Positions 1 to 7,683 of a stretch of DNA of 42,943 nt are shown here, piece after piece. The notes beneath the pieces were generated by a model. That model was not told where the DNA came from. It made no database searches and worked only from the letters and a program-made list of their open reading frames with translations. The DNA lies in the NCBI RefSeq assembly GCF_003443655.1, contig NZ_CP031942.1:1-42943 (forward strand). The letters are read 5' to 3'. This DNA is from Nostoc sphaeroides (GTDB lineage Bacteria; Cyanobacteriota; Cyanobacteriia; Cyanobacteriales; Nostocaceae). Position 1 is the stretch's first letter, and every line of letters starts with the position of its first letter. The position numbers and the translations under genes are program-made.

Positions 1-1453
1 TCTTCATGCTGAATTTGAAAATATTGGGCAGTATTTAACGCAAGTTGAGCCAGGAAAACGTTTTTATGCTTATCGCTGGATGTTTGGCTGGTTTGGCAAG
101 CTCAAGGGTCGTCAGCTACCGACTTATCAAAGTATGGCTCTCCATTTACAGGATGTGACCATTGACAGCCGGTTGAATCGGTCAGAGGTAAGTGCTATCG
201 CACAGGCACAAGCTCAGTTACCACCCACCGTAGATATTAAACAGTTTCAATCACCGATTGTTGATATTCGGCACAGTCACCAAGCAGATCATCCTTCTAA
301 ACCTACAGAATTACAGCCATCAGCGCCGGGGCTTGTACCAGAGACTATAACTCATCTCCCTCTGGCGAATAGAGCAAACGCACTCATCACTGCCTTAACT
401 CAAAGTGGTTTCCGAATAGAAGACATGATGAGTTCTCAAGTCATTGCGATCGCTGGTACTCAGCGAGGTGGTAAAGGAACCTTAGCAGCAATCTTGGCAA
501 CATTATCTCTAGCTTTAGATTCGGGATTAAACACCCAATACTTTACAGCCGGGGTGGATGTTTACCCCTTTGCCTGCAATCTGATTTCTGCTCTTAAATA
601 TCCCGAAAAAGATGCAGATGGGGCTGATAAACTAGTTGCCCGTGACTTGCTTAAATTTCTTAAAGGCTTAGATGCAAGTGAACCTTACTCCCACAAAAAC
701 TTATTGTTAGTGATTGATGAGGCGATGCGCTTGCTGTCCCTACTTGATGAGAGCGATCGCACTTGGGCTATTCAATATCTGCTGAGTCGCTTCGCCAAAT
801 GTGGCGGTACATTAATCATTGTCTTGCATGGCTCCAACTTAACTTCTGTGGTTGGCAAGGCCACAGCAGGACTAGCAGACACCTTTAAGCAATCAGTTAA
901 CTTCATTGGCTGTGTAGCTCAGTCTGTAAGCGCTGGCGGATTGCGAAAGATTAATGTTGCCAGTGGCGAATATTTCAAAGCCAACCCTAATAACTTTGCT
1001 GAACCTGTTAACGGTGGCAATCTCGGCATGATTCCTGACTGGTTAAAGATAGAGTTACACCCTGGAAATGGTCAGCCAGATCCAGCAAGGACATTACTCA
1101 AATTCTTCCCGGAACTGGTGCAGCATCACCAGCCAGCAGTTATGCCCAGAGGCGAGAAAATTGCACCACCAGACGCAGTTAATCAGCTTGAGTCCATTTT
1201 CTCAAAGCCTACCCAAGAGGTTGAAATTGCAGAGCTAGAAGAAGAAGTGAGTATTTCTCTTGCTGATTTGTCGCAGATTTTAAACATCGTTACTTCAGCC
1301 GTTGCAACACCAGTCAGCTTTGCTGCGATTAGAAATAGCCGGAAGTGGGGTGAAGAGAAACCTAGCGTTCGGTATTTAAGGGGTGCTATTGCACAACTTA
1401 TAGAATCCAAGCAATTGAAGGGTAGTGAGAAGTCAGGGTTTACTGCTTTTTGA
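1..1453 (+). CDS. Membrane-anchored P-loop ATPase, C-terminal part (5' end lies at the window's right edge)
   Basis: The frame is open from base 2; the first in-frame ATG, at 80, is probably internal because about 26 upstream codons read as protein and join the 42492 frame across a circular junction (634 aa in all). A Walker A motif GTQRGGKGT (about residue 303 of the joined protein) is followed by a Walker B-like stretch LLLVIDEA about 80 residues later and a hydrophobic strand LIIVLHG. The last 80 residues look like a small winged-helix region. The joined N-terminus has two membrane segments. A membrane-anchored ATPase on a plasmid carrying a relaxase could be a coupling protein (VirD4/TraG role) or a DNA translocase, but canonical T4CP motifs were not recognised, so this is inference. 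It ends the operon that begins with parM. Confidence 0.75.
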   Translation, partial: LHAEFENIGQYLTQVEPGKRFYAYRWMFGWFGKLKGRQLPTYQSMALHLQDVTIDSRLNRSEVSAIAQAQAQLPPTVDIKQFQSPIVDIRHSHQADHPSKPTELQPSAPGLVPETITHLPLANRANALITALTQSGFRIEDMMSSQVIAIAGTQRGGKGTLAAILATLSLALDSGLNTQYFTAGVDVYPFACNLISALKYPEKDADGADKLVARDLLKFLKGLDASEPYSHKNLLLVIDEAMRLLSLLDESDRTWAIQYLLSRFAKCGGTLIIVLHGSNLTSVVGKATAGLADTFKQSVNFIGCVAQSVSAGGLRKINVASGEYFKANPNNFAEPVNGGNLGMIPDWLKIELHPGNGQPDPARTLLKFFPELVQHHQPAVMPRGEKIAPPDAVNQLESIFSKPTQEVEIAELEEEVSISLADLSQILNIVTSAVATPVSFAAIRNSRKWGEEKPSVRYLRGAIAQLIESKQLKGSEKSGFTAF

Positions 1454-1547
1454 TTTTACTGCAATCTCAAAAAGCCGTTCAGAAAGCACTTAGTTCAAAG
1501 ATATCAAGACATCAAAAACCTGAAATCCTAATGATGGATTTAAATTT

Positions 1548-1754
1548 ATGCACCCAATTGAGTTTAAGAAAAAATGGCAGTTAAGTTATGACGAGCTTGC
1601 ACTTGTCTTAGGTTATCAAAGTGATTTCACCGTCCGTTCCTGGAACATGAATGGAAGGCACAAACGCAACCCTCAAAAAGTTGTCTATGTCGCTTGCAGA
1701 CTTCTAGATGAGAAGTGGTCAACTCAAGGTAAGCTTGTGCATTCTTATCTCTAA
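1548..1754 (+). CDS. Small helix-turn-helix protein
   Basis: A 68-residue protein of helical character. Residues 10-45 (LSYDELALVLGYQSDFTVRS) read like a helix-turn-helix in which a LGY/S turn precedes a recognition helix, followed by basic residues (GRHKRNP). It lies 94 bases after the ATPase stop on the same strand. Its role is unknown; a small DNA-binding regulator is the likeliest reading. The ATG at 1548 is the only reasonable start. Confidence 0.6.
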   Translation: MHPIEFKKKWQLSYDELALVLGYQSDFTVRSWNMNGRHKRNPQKVVYVACRLLDEKWSTQGKLVHSYL

Positions 1755-1764
1755 TTCTTTGTAT

Positions 1765-1948
1765 GATTGGGGCAAATATTACGTTAACAGTGAACAGTAA
1801 ACAGTTATCAGTTATCAGTGAGCTATTTGTCCCGATTGTCTAAGTCAGTGAACAATAAACAGTTTTTATCCCTGTTCTAAACCTACGCCGATACCTCTGG
1901 TAACTGATAACTGATAACTGATAACTGGTTTAAGCCTTTGCCCCAATC
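1765..1948. repeat. Fold-back repeat element with STRR-like ends
   Basis: The outer arms GATTGGGGCAAA (1765-1776) and TTTGCCCCAATC (1937-1948) are exact inverted repeats. Inside, CAGTTATCAGTTATCAG (1802-1818) faces tandem CTGATAA units (1904-1925). No coding potential. The 7-base tandem units resemble the short tandem repeats common in heterocystous cyanobacteria. It separates the small HTH gene from the convergent mobilization genes, so it might also act as a transcription block. Confidence 0.7.
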
Positions 1949-1963
1949 GCTATATCTTGCCCT

Positions 1964-2707
1964 TCATCTTTGATTTCGGTCAGTCCCCAAACGCTTTTCT
2001 ATCCGTTGTAGCTTGACATTGCTGTAACCAGTACGCTGCCATATAGCTTGTACATAGTTATTGAAATCATCCGAGATTTTTACCGGAATAAATTGATTGA
2101 GTATGAAGAACATTGACAAAGCAAATATTGTAGTAATCACCCCCATCATTCCATATTGGCTTAGGGGTTCAGAGCGATAAACCTCTTTCTCTATGGTGAT
2201 GGGTTTGGGGGGAGGGCTGTTCTTCAACTCCTGAATCGCTGTAGTTAAGTTCTGCGTGTGAATCAACAACTTGCCCCAGTTCTCCTTCAACTGCAATACT
2301 TCGCTCTTCAGCCCTTTTAATTCTAAGCTCTCTAATGTTGCTGTTGACTTGGGCGTATTCTTTAACTGCGTTATCAAGGGAGCTAATTGCTGCATCAAAT
2401 CGGCGTTGTTCTTCTCGTACTCGTTCGAGGAGAGATTCTGATTCTTCAATTCCCCCGTCAGCATCTCGATAGTTACCATCGCTTTGCTGAGGAGTTGATT
2501 CTGAATTAGATTCGTTTGCGCCCATGCTTGTAACTCCGCCCTATCTCTTTCGCGTTCAGTTTTCTGTGATTGCTTAAAACTGTCAAACTCTCTATATAAT
2601 CTGCCCAGTGCTATCTTGACCTCACCCAATTCACTGCTCTCTACTAAATCGGCAGTTGAGGAGTGAGGATTGCTGTTATTGCCGTTGCTATTACCGTTGC
2701 TGTTCAT
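1964..2707 (-). CDS. Coiled-coil membrane protein, TraM-like position in the mobilization operon
   Basis: A 247-residue protein. The N-terminus is Asn/Ser/Gly-rich low complexity, followed by a long charged coiled coil (about residues 30-170) and one clear membrane segment near residues 185-207 (MMGVITTIFALSMFFILNQF), leaving a short basic C-terminal tail. Its start overlaps the end of the upstream ParA-like gene by 17 bases, so translation is probably coupled. The order TraK-like, TraL-like, then this gene mirrors traKLM of IncP and mobCDE of IncQ2 plasmids. I saw no direct similarity to TraM, so the assignment is positional. It could instead tether the ParA-like protein to the membrane. Confidence 0.6.
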   Translation of the reverse strand: MNSNGNSNGNNSNPHSSTADLVESSELGEVKIALGRLYREFDSFKQSQKTERERDRAELQAWAQTNLIQNQLLSKAMVTIEMLTGELKNQNLSSNEYEKNNADLMQQLAPLITQLKNTPKSTATLESLELKGLKSEVLQLKENWGKLLIHTQNLTTAIQELKNSPPPKPITIEKEVYRSEPLSQYGMMGVITTIFALSMFFILNQFIPVKISDDFNNYVQAIWQRTGYSNVKLQRIEKRLGTDRNQR

Positions 2708-3515
2708 TAGTTTTCTTTTTACCCCGACCAGAAGTAGATGCAGTGATAGATGTTTGTTTTGATGTTGAAGCCTTAGACGATTCAGCAGCAGGACTTACCT
2801 CTGGTTGCTGCAACCCCAAATAAGCCCCAGCTTTTTCTAGCTCTGGTTTCGCCTGATCTAAAAACCCACTGACCAGTAGGTAATCCCCAAAAGGAAAACC
2901 ATTCTCTTCAGTCGCAGCCGAGTAAGGTAGACCCTTTTCTGTCAGTGTGTCAAAGGTCGAGTAGTCTAGCTCTGGCATTTCTATTTCTATGCCTTTTAGT
3001 TCGGCTATCGCTCCCGATGTTTTACTGTTCTCCCAGCGCTGAAAACCTGAGCCTTTATCCCAGCACAGATTTTTTACCACCACATAATCTGCTTGAGCGC
3101 CGCAGAATTCCGCCATAGTTTTTAAGCTAGTGATGACCGAGTACCCAAGGTTAAGCACAGTCACTAGCGTTACCCGATAACCCAAATCACCTGCAATCTT
3201 GAATAGCCCAAACTTACTGATAATCTCCCTGGTTTTATTGCTTGATGCCCCCGGCATATCGACTATTACTGAGTCTGGTGATTCCGCTTTAATTTCGGTA
3301 AAGAAGCGTTTGGCCTCTGCTACCTCCAGGAAGTTCAACAGCCTTACCCCTGAGCCTAAGTTTTGATAATACTCGTACAGTTCGGGATTTTCTGTATCTG
3401 CGTCATAAGCTAGATAATTAATGCTTTTATTGTGCATTACATCCAATAGCAAGCGAGTAAAGGCAGTCTTACCAGTACCACCTTTGCCCCCCAGTATCAT
3501 CACGATGCGTTTCAT
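2691..3515 (-). CDS. ParA/TraL-like P-loop ATPase (mobilization operon)
   Basis: A 274-residue deviant-Walker ATPase. The N-terminus reads MILGGKGGTGKTAFTRLLLD (residues 6-25), the GGKGGTGKT form of the ParA/MinD family. A second motif, SVIVDMPGA (about 81-89), matches the Walker A' Asp-containing strand. The C-terminal 40 residues are Ser/Thr/Lys-rich and probably disordered. In IncP and IncQ2 plasmids such an ATPase (TraL/MobD) sits beside the oriT-binding protein gene. The start codon overlaps the upstream stop as ATGA and has AGGAG just upstream, indicating an operon. A partition role is also possible, but this plasmid has a separate ParM system. Confidence 0.8.
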   Translation of the reverse strand: MKRIVMILGGKGGTGKTAFTRLLLDVMHNKSINYLAYDADTENPELYEYYQNLGSGVRLLNFLEVAEAKRFFTEIKAESPDSVIVDMPGASSNKTREIISKFGLFKIAGDLGYRVTLVTVLNLGYSVITSLKTMAEFCGAQADYVVVKNLCWDKGSGFQRWENSKTSGAIAELKGIEIEMPELDYSTFDTLTEKGLPYSAATEENGFPFGDYLLVSGFLDQAKPELEKAGAYLGLQQPEVSPAAESSKASTSKQTSITASTSGRGKKKTNEQQR

Positions 3516-4006
3516 ATTTCACTCCTATCAGTGATGTTGAATTGGGCAGAAGTCTTAGGTGTTGTTTTTTTGCGTTTCGTAGTTTGAGATGGTGAAGGTG
3601 AGGATAGTTCACCACCTGATAGTAGTGAACTATCTGCCTCTACTGCTGGAACATCATTGTTAGCTGTGGTTGAAGAATCAGTTGATTCTGGCTCGGAGTC
3701 AGAATTAACTGATTCTTCAACCGCTTTATCTGATGATAAATTACTCGAACTATTCTCCGTTATTGTTGAAGCTTTTTTATGAAAAATCTTCAGACCACTG
3801 GCCGCTAGTTCTACCCCATGACTTTTAAACACATCAGAAACATCTTCATAAGAGTAGCCAGCGTCTAACATATCCTGAATAGGTTTAGCCAAACTGAGGA
3901 CTAAATCTGACAGGCTGATAGTTTTAGGAGTCGCCGCAAAGTGTTTGAGACTGGTTTGAATATCTTCTATTTTTGATAAAGGAACAGCTTTCGGTTTGCG
4001 CGGCAT
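3512..4006 (-). CDS. Putative oriT-binding accessory protein (TraK/MobC-like position)
   Basis: About 164 residues from the ATG at 4006 (MPRKPK), chosen because the longer form from 4054 adds a hydrophobic non-conserved-looking leader; neither start has a strong ribosome-binding site. The basic N-terminus is followed by a compact helical domain (residues 10-75) containing SYEDVSDVFKSHGV, which resembles the 'Y.DIA..L...G' helix-turn-helix of TraK/KfrA-type and other plasmid DNA-binding proteins. A Ser/Thr-rich acidic linker and a basic tail follow. It is the promoter-proximal gene of the leftward operon and borders the putative oriT, as traK does in IncP plasmids. Function is inferred from position and composition. 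Confidence 0.65.
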   Translation of the reverse strand: MPRKPKAVPLSKIEDIQTSLKHFAATPKTISLSDLVLSLAKPIQDMLDAGYSYEDVSDVFKSHGVELAASGLKIFHKKASTITENSSSNLSSDKAVEESVNSDSEPESTDSSTTANNDVPAVEADSSLLSGGELSSPSPSQTTKRKKTTPKTSAQFNITDRSEI

Positions 4007-4325
4007 ATCCAGCACTAGTAATAAATTATTCCATTGTAAAAAAAACGTGACCATAAAAAGTTTAAGTTTCTTGTCGTGATGTGACGAATATCAACAGAAA
4101 AAGCTTTGTATCCTCGTGAGGTAGACTAGTCTAAAAAAGCAGTTACCCATGAATCAACATTCTTAGTATCAAAGGCTGTTGACAGCATTGTTAAACAGAC
4201 CCTGCCCTCGGTGTAACCGAGGTTGTTGCACAGAGTCAATCGTTGTGGGGCAAAGTCTCGTACTCCCCCAGTCTCGCGTTGTGCCCCCTGGCTCTCGTTG
4301 ACCCTAGCCTGTCGTGGGGGTGAGG

Positions 4326-4391
4326 CAAGCAATACGCCATAACGCGCTGCGCGCTACTTTTACCTCCGGTAAAAGCGGCGTGAATTGCTTG
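4326..4391. repeat. Nested inverted repeat in the putative oriT
   Basis: Outer arms CAAGCAATACGCC (4326-4338) and the complement of CAAGCAATTCACGCC (4377-4391) pair with a two-base bulge. Inside are CGCG-CTG-CGCG (4343-4353) and CTTTTACC-TCC-GGTAAAAG (4357-4375). The inner arm contains the string CTACTTTTACC, which recurs near 7445. Confidence 0.7.
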
Positions 4392-4455
4392 TTGGGGGTG
4401 TCCCCCAAACCCCCTGAAAACAGGTCTAATAAAGGGGAAAACGAGTAAAAAAGTT

Positions 4456-4516
4456 CCGGGTTATTCGCCTACCTGCTCGGCGCAGAGCGCCATAGCAGCT
4501 ACAGCGAACAACCCGG
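4456..4516. repeat. 61-nt extended stem in the putative oriT
   Basis: The outer arms CCGGGTTATTCGC (4456-4468) and GCGAACAACCCGG (4504-4516) pair at 12 of 13 positions. The inner segment adds CTGCT/AGCAG and GGCGC-AGA-GCGCC, so nearly the whole 61 bases fold into one hairpin. It lies 40 bases upstream of the MobC-like start. It could be the relaxase recognition structure or an RNA element in the leader of the relaxase operon. Confidence 0.7.
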
Positions 4517-4556
4517 TTAAAAATAAAGAATCAGATAGCGAAACACCTAATTAGTT

Positions 4557-4985
4557 ATGCAACCAGACCCTCGCACCAATCTGAGTAATCAACTAGCTCA
4601 AACACTAAATAATCGGACAGTAGAACATGATGAAAAGCGAGAAATAACCATCACGTTTAGGGTAAGCTCTGCCGAGAAAGCTAGGTTAGAGCAACGGTGC
4701 AATGGGGTGGTACAAAGTGACTATATTAGAGCGAGATTATTTGATTACCCTTTACCCCAACCCAAGTTAACTATCCCCGAAGTTAACAGACAGACCATCT
4801 ATGAACTAAAAAAGATTGGGAACAACCTCAACCAACAAACCAGAGCCATCAACGAAGCAGTAAAAATTGGTAGCCAACCTTTGACCAGTAGTATCAAAGA
4901 ATATCTGCAAACAATCAAAGAATTAACAGCCCTATTAGAACAAACTCACGCCAGCTTATCTCAAGCTATGCCAGACGAGGATTAG
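4557..4985 (+). CDS. mobC: MobC-family relaxosome accessory protein
   Basis: A 142-residue protein. Residues 28-55 contain ITITFRVSSAEKARLEQRC followed by SDYIRARLF, the ribbon-helix-helix-like signature of MobC/MbeC/TraJ accessory factors. Residues 80-95 read YELKKIGNNLNQQTRAIN, the family's typical second motif (iGnNlNQ). These proteins bind oriT and help the relaxase open the strands. It directly precedes the relaxase gene (4 bases between stop and ATG) and is divergent from the TraK/L/M-like genes. Confidence 0.85.
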   Translation: MQPDPRTNLSNQLAQTLNNRTVEHDEKREITITFRVSSAEKARLEQRCNGVVQSDYIRARLFDYPLPQPKLTIPEVNRQTIYELKKIGNNLNQQTRAINEAVKIGSQPLTSSIKEYLQTIKELTALLEQTHASLSQAMPDED

Positions 4986-4989
4986 CGAA

Positions 4990-6645
4990 ATGATTACCAA
5001 AATAAAAGCCAATAAATCATTTCGTGGCACTACTAAATACGTACTAGAAAAAGAGAAAGCCAAGATTATTGGCGGGAATATGTACGGTAAAACCACTGAG
5101 AAATTAGTAGAGCAGTTCACCCTGTCAGCCCACCTCAACCCCCAATTAAAAGACCCATTTTATCACCTCATGCTGAGTGTACCGAAGACTGACAGAGATT
5201 TAAATGATGACGAATTAGCTAATCTTTCTCTACGTCATTTTGCAAATTTCATTGTGCTATCACGGCTAAAAGGTGATGAAGCCCAAGTCAAACAACCTGA
5301 TAAAAGGATAGCTGACACCAAACTAAACCAGCTAGTTGATGAATTTATAGAAACAGAATTACCAGCCTATGACTTCTTTATAGCCCGACACTCAGACAAA
5401 AAACACGACCACACCCACATCGTTGGATCTAGAGTTAATAACCTAGATAGTAAGTCCATTCGTACCTGGAATAATTACGCCCATTCGGAACACTCAGCCC
5501 GACTGTTAGAGCGAGAATTTCAGCTAACTCCAGTACAGAGTAGTTGGGAGAGTAAACGTAAAGCTATGACTCGGAACCAACTAGAACGGGTCGAGAGTAT
5601 GGGGCTTCCAGGTGAAGAAATAATGCGCCGAGCGATTGAAAAAGTGGCAGTAAATAAACCCACAATGCCAGAATTTATTGAGCGATTATGGTCAGAGCAT
5701 CAAGTCAAAGCCATCGTGAGTTATTACAGTCATGGCGGAGTCAGAGGGATTAAGTTTGGTATTGATATAGGTTCAGTGAATGAAGATGGTTCGCCCCGAC
5801 TGCTATGGAAACAGGGAGGTAATCTCAATAAATACAAATGCTCATTTAGCAAACTCCAGACAGAATTAGGCGTAAATTATCAACCATTACGGGATAATGC
5901 AGAAATTAAACGCCTCACTAATCTGATAGAATTAGCCCCAATTACGCCAATTAATCAGCAAATAATAGAGCAAGCAACATCTAATATTTCTACAGATAAT
6001 TTGGAAACATTACCCAAACAATCCGAGGTGATACCGGAAATTAAAACCCCAATAACCCAGGCTCAATCATTAGAGTTATACAGGCATTACAGCCTTGAAC
6101 TAGAGAAGGAATTGGTCACAGACAGAGATAAACAAGTAGCGGTCAGAGCCATACAAGATGGGAGAAACGACCTAGAAGTTGCAGAAATACTTAAAGCCAG
6201 CCCTGCTAATTGGAATCAAGAAGAAGCCAGAGCCTTAGTATTGATTGCTAAAAATCAGTTAGCCAAACAGCAACCATCACCTGAAGCACAACGAGCAGAA
6301 CAACAGCATTTAAGGCAAAAATTATTAGCGATAGCCGTTCCTGTAGGAGTAGAGTTAATCAATCATTTTATCCAATATCCTGGTAAAGATAGCCTGAAGT
6401 TTAAACACTCCAGTCTGTCAAAACAGGGTAAAGAATTAGTGTTGACTCATGATGAACGAGGGGAGGTATTTCGTGTCCAAGTCAACCGTAACCCTCAAGG
6501 TGAGATTGAGTATTCTGTAGTGAATATAGGTGAAGTCAAGCAGTCAGATATTGAGACTTGGCAAAAAGCCGAGCAGATATTGCTGGAATATTTAGAACAT
6601 AAACAACAGCAGTCAGTGACTCGAAATAGAGGATTATCTCGGTAA
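4990..6645 (+). CDS. mobA: MOBP-type relaxase (Relaxase/Mobilization nuclease family)
   Basis: A 551-residue protein. The N-terminus has Tyr17 in TKYVLEKEKAKIIGGNM, the usual motif I context of MOBP relaxases. The metal-binding motif III RHSDKKHDHTHIVGSRVN gives H134, H139, H141 and H143. The enzyme should nick oriT, stay covalently bound through the tyrosine and lead the strand into the recipient. The C-terminal half (300-551) is less conserved, Gln/Glu-rich and helical, and contains a segment VAVRAIQDGRNDLEVAEILK that recalls a small helical domain. It forms an operon with the MobC-like gene. The frame is intact. Confidence 0.9.
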   Translation: MITKIKANKSFRGTTKYVLEKEKAKIIGGNMYGKTTEKLVEQFTLSAHLNPQLKDPFYHLMLSVPKTDRDLNDDELANLSLRHFANFIVLSRLKGDEAQVKQPDKRIADTKLNQLVDEFIETELPAYDFFIARHSDKKHDHTHIVGSRVNNLDSKSIRTWNNYAHSEHSARLLEREFQLTPVQSSWESKRKAMTRNQLERVESMGLPGEEIMRRAIEKVAVNKPTMPEFIERLWSEHQVKAIVSYYSHGGVRGIKFGIDIGSVNEDGSPRLLWKQGGNLNKYKCSFSKLQTELGVNYQPLRDNAEIKRLTNLIELAPITPINQQIIEQATSNISTDNLETLPKQSEVIPEIKTPITQAQSLELYRHYSLELEKELVTDRDKQVAVRAIQDGRNDLEVAEILKASPANWNQEEARALVLIAKNQLAKQQPSPEAQRAEQQHLRQKLLAIAVPVGVELINHFIQYPGKDSLKFKHSSLSKQGKELVLTHDERGEVFRVQVNRNPQGEIEYSVVNIGEVKQSDIETWQKAEQILLEYLEHKQQQSVTRNRGLSR

Positions 6646-6717
6646 GGGACTTCCAGAGAATAAATTATTCCAAAAAAAACAAAAGATAGCATTTTTATTA
6701 AATGGGGAGAAAATTTC

Positions 6718-6741
6718 GCTACTTTTAGGGGTAAAAGTAGC
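6718..6741. terminator. Perfect hairpin after the relaxase gene
   Basis: GCTACTTTTA-GGGG-TAAAAGTAGC: 10-bp arms with a 4-base loop, 72 bases after the relaxase stop. There is no T-run after it, so a terminator role is only possible. The arm sequence is also part of the larger inverted repeat pair 6728-6760/7424-7456. Confidence 0.5.
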
Positions 6742-6782
6742 CAAGGCGCATTTTGCCGCCATGCGTCGTCTGAAAACCATAC

Positions 6783-7157
6783 TGTCGGTGGAACCATAAT
6801 ATTGCCGTTTTTACGTGCTTATACTTCTAATTCAAATTGGCAATATTATCCTTCCAATGTCTCTAATTCTTACAGGCTATGCATTTGGCAATAAAATGGT
6901 TGATAACGAACCTGGACTAAAATGTAGGATTGAAATCCCCTAAAAACCTGAAGCTCTTCTGGCATAAGCATTTGGCAATCATACATCAACCAAAAAATCA
7001 AATCTTAAGATTACCTTTTTTTGGCAAGCTGTGACTTAAAGGAATTGTTTGCCGCAACGGCAAGCAATTCCTTTAAGTCACAGAAGAATCAACATTACAG
7101 CCCTTAAAGCGGCAATATTATGGTTCCAGTCGCGGCAATATTATGGGTTAACCGACA
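6783..7157. mobile_element. MITE with Tn7/Tn5053-type ends (copy A)
   Basis: The left end begins TGTCGGTGGAACCATAATAT and the right end is the inverse of TGTCGGTTAACCCATAATAT. CATAC flanks both sides (6778-6782 and 7158-7162), a 5-bp target duplication. Several internal GGCAATATTAT-type repeats lie near each end, as expected for multiple TnsB/TniA binding sites. No coding sequence; the transposase must act in trans. A second copy (33359-33674) and a solo end (15456-15479) are related. Confidence 0.85.
7029..7083. repeat. 55-nt near-perfect hairpin inside MITE copy A
   Basis: The arms CTGTGACTTAAAGGAATTG (7029-7047) and CAATTCCTTTAAGTCACAG (7065-7083) are exact complements. The inner part TTGCCG-CAA-CGGCAA extends the stem with one T/G mismatch. 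The related MITE copy B lacks this hairpin at the same place, so it looks like a separate insertion. Confidence 0.8.
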
Positions 7158-7683
7158 CATACTTAGACTATGTTTCAGAAAAAAAATTGACTTTCATCTA
7201 AAAAGAACGGATTTGACAGGCCAGATCCGCTACTTTTATTCGTACCATTTGAACCCCTCTAATTTTTAGAAGCTGAAACCCTTGTGGCTACGTGACAAAT
7301 CACTGTGCCAAATAACTTAGACTTTTATTGGTACTGTCAAAACAAGCGTTTTCTCCGTTTTTTGATGAAAAGAGCGATTTTATTTCTGTAACTCTTTCAT
7401 GGCAAGCCTTTCAAGCTTTACGTGGCGGCAAAATGTGTTTTGGCTACTTTTACCCCTTTTACGCCTAAATATAAGTTGAAGGAAGATAGAGATCACTTTT
7501 CTTAAAAAATGGAGAGTGATGGGCTGATCACGGTATTCTTATTTTTATTAGTACAGCATGACGTAAATAAACAGACCATACACGGCTCAAAGTCGCTCTA
7601 TGTCTTTATTGTGAATTTTGACTTCTGCCTTGCAGTACTAGACTGGTGCTAAATGCAGATATTACTTAGGAGTTTAGTAAGCT

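Larger units (their letters stand above)
4055..4556. other. Candidate origin of transfer and divergent promoter region
   Basis: About 500 non-coding bases separate the two divergent mob operons, the place where oriT lies in IncP/IncQ2-type systems. The stretch is dense in inverted repeats: CCTC-GT-GAGG (4112-4121), CCTCGGT-GTA-ACCGAGG (4206-4222), a nested structure at 4326-4391, TTGGGGG-TGT-CCCCCAA (4392-4408) and a long stem at 4456-4516. GTATCCTCG at 4108-4116 faintly resembles the IncP nick consensus YATCCTG but lacks the key G. No nick site is assigned. The GC content is visibly higher than in the flanks. Confidence 0.55.
6728..7456. repeat. Inverted-repeat pair bracketing a non-coding segment
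   Basis: 33-base arms 6728-6760 (beginning GGGGTAAAAGTAGCC, ending CATTTTGCCGCC) and 7424-7456 (reverse complement) match at 30 of 33 positions. The 730-bp segment holds no gene but contains the 375-bp MITE 6783-7157, which therefore inserted into it. The remainder (7163-7423) shows no ORF or recognisable family. The arms may be ends of a decayed element. Confidence 0.65.

Noticed and set aside
4108..4116. GTATCCTCG as an IncP-type nick site
   Set aside because: It lacks the TCCTG core and its position relative to the inverted repeats is not diagnostic, so no nick site is called.
6495..6797. 100-codon reverse ORF after the relaxase gene
   Set aside because: Its frame runs from the MITE end across hairpins into the antisense of the relaxase, with no domain and no ribosome-binding site.
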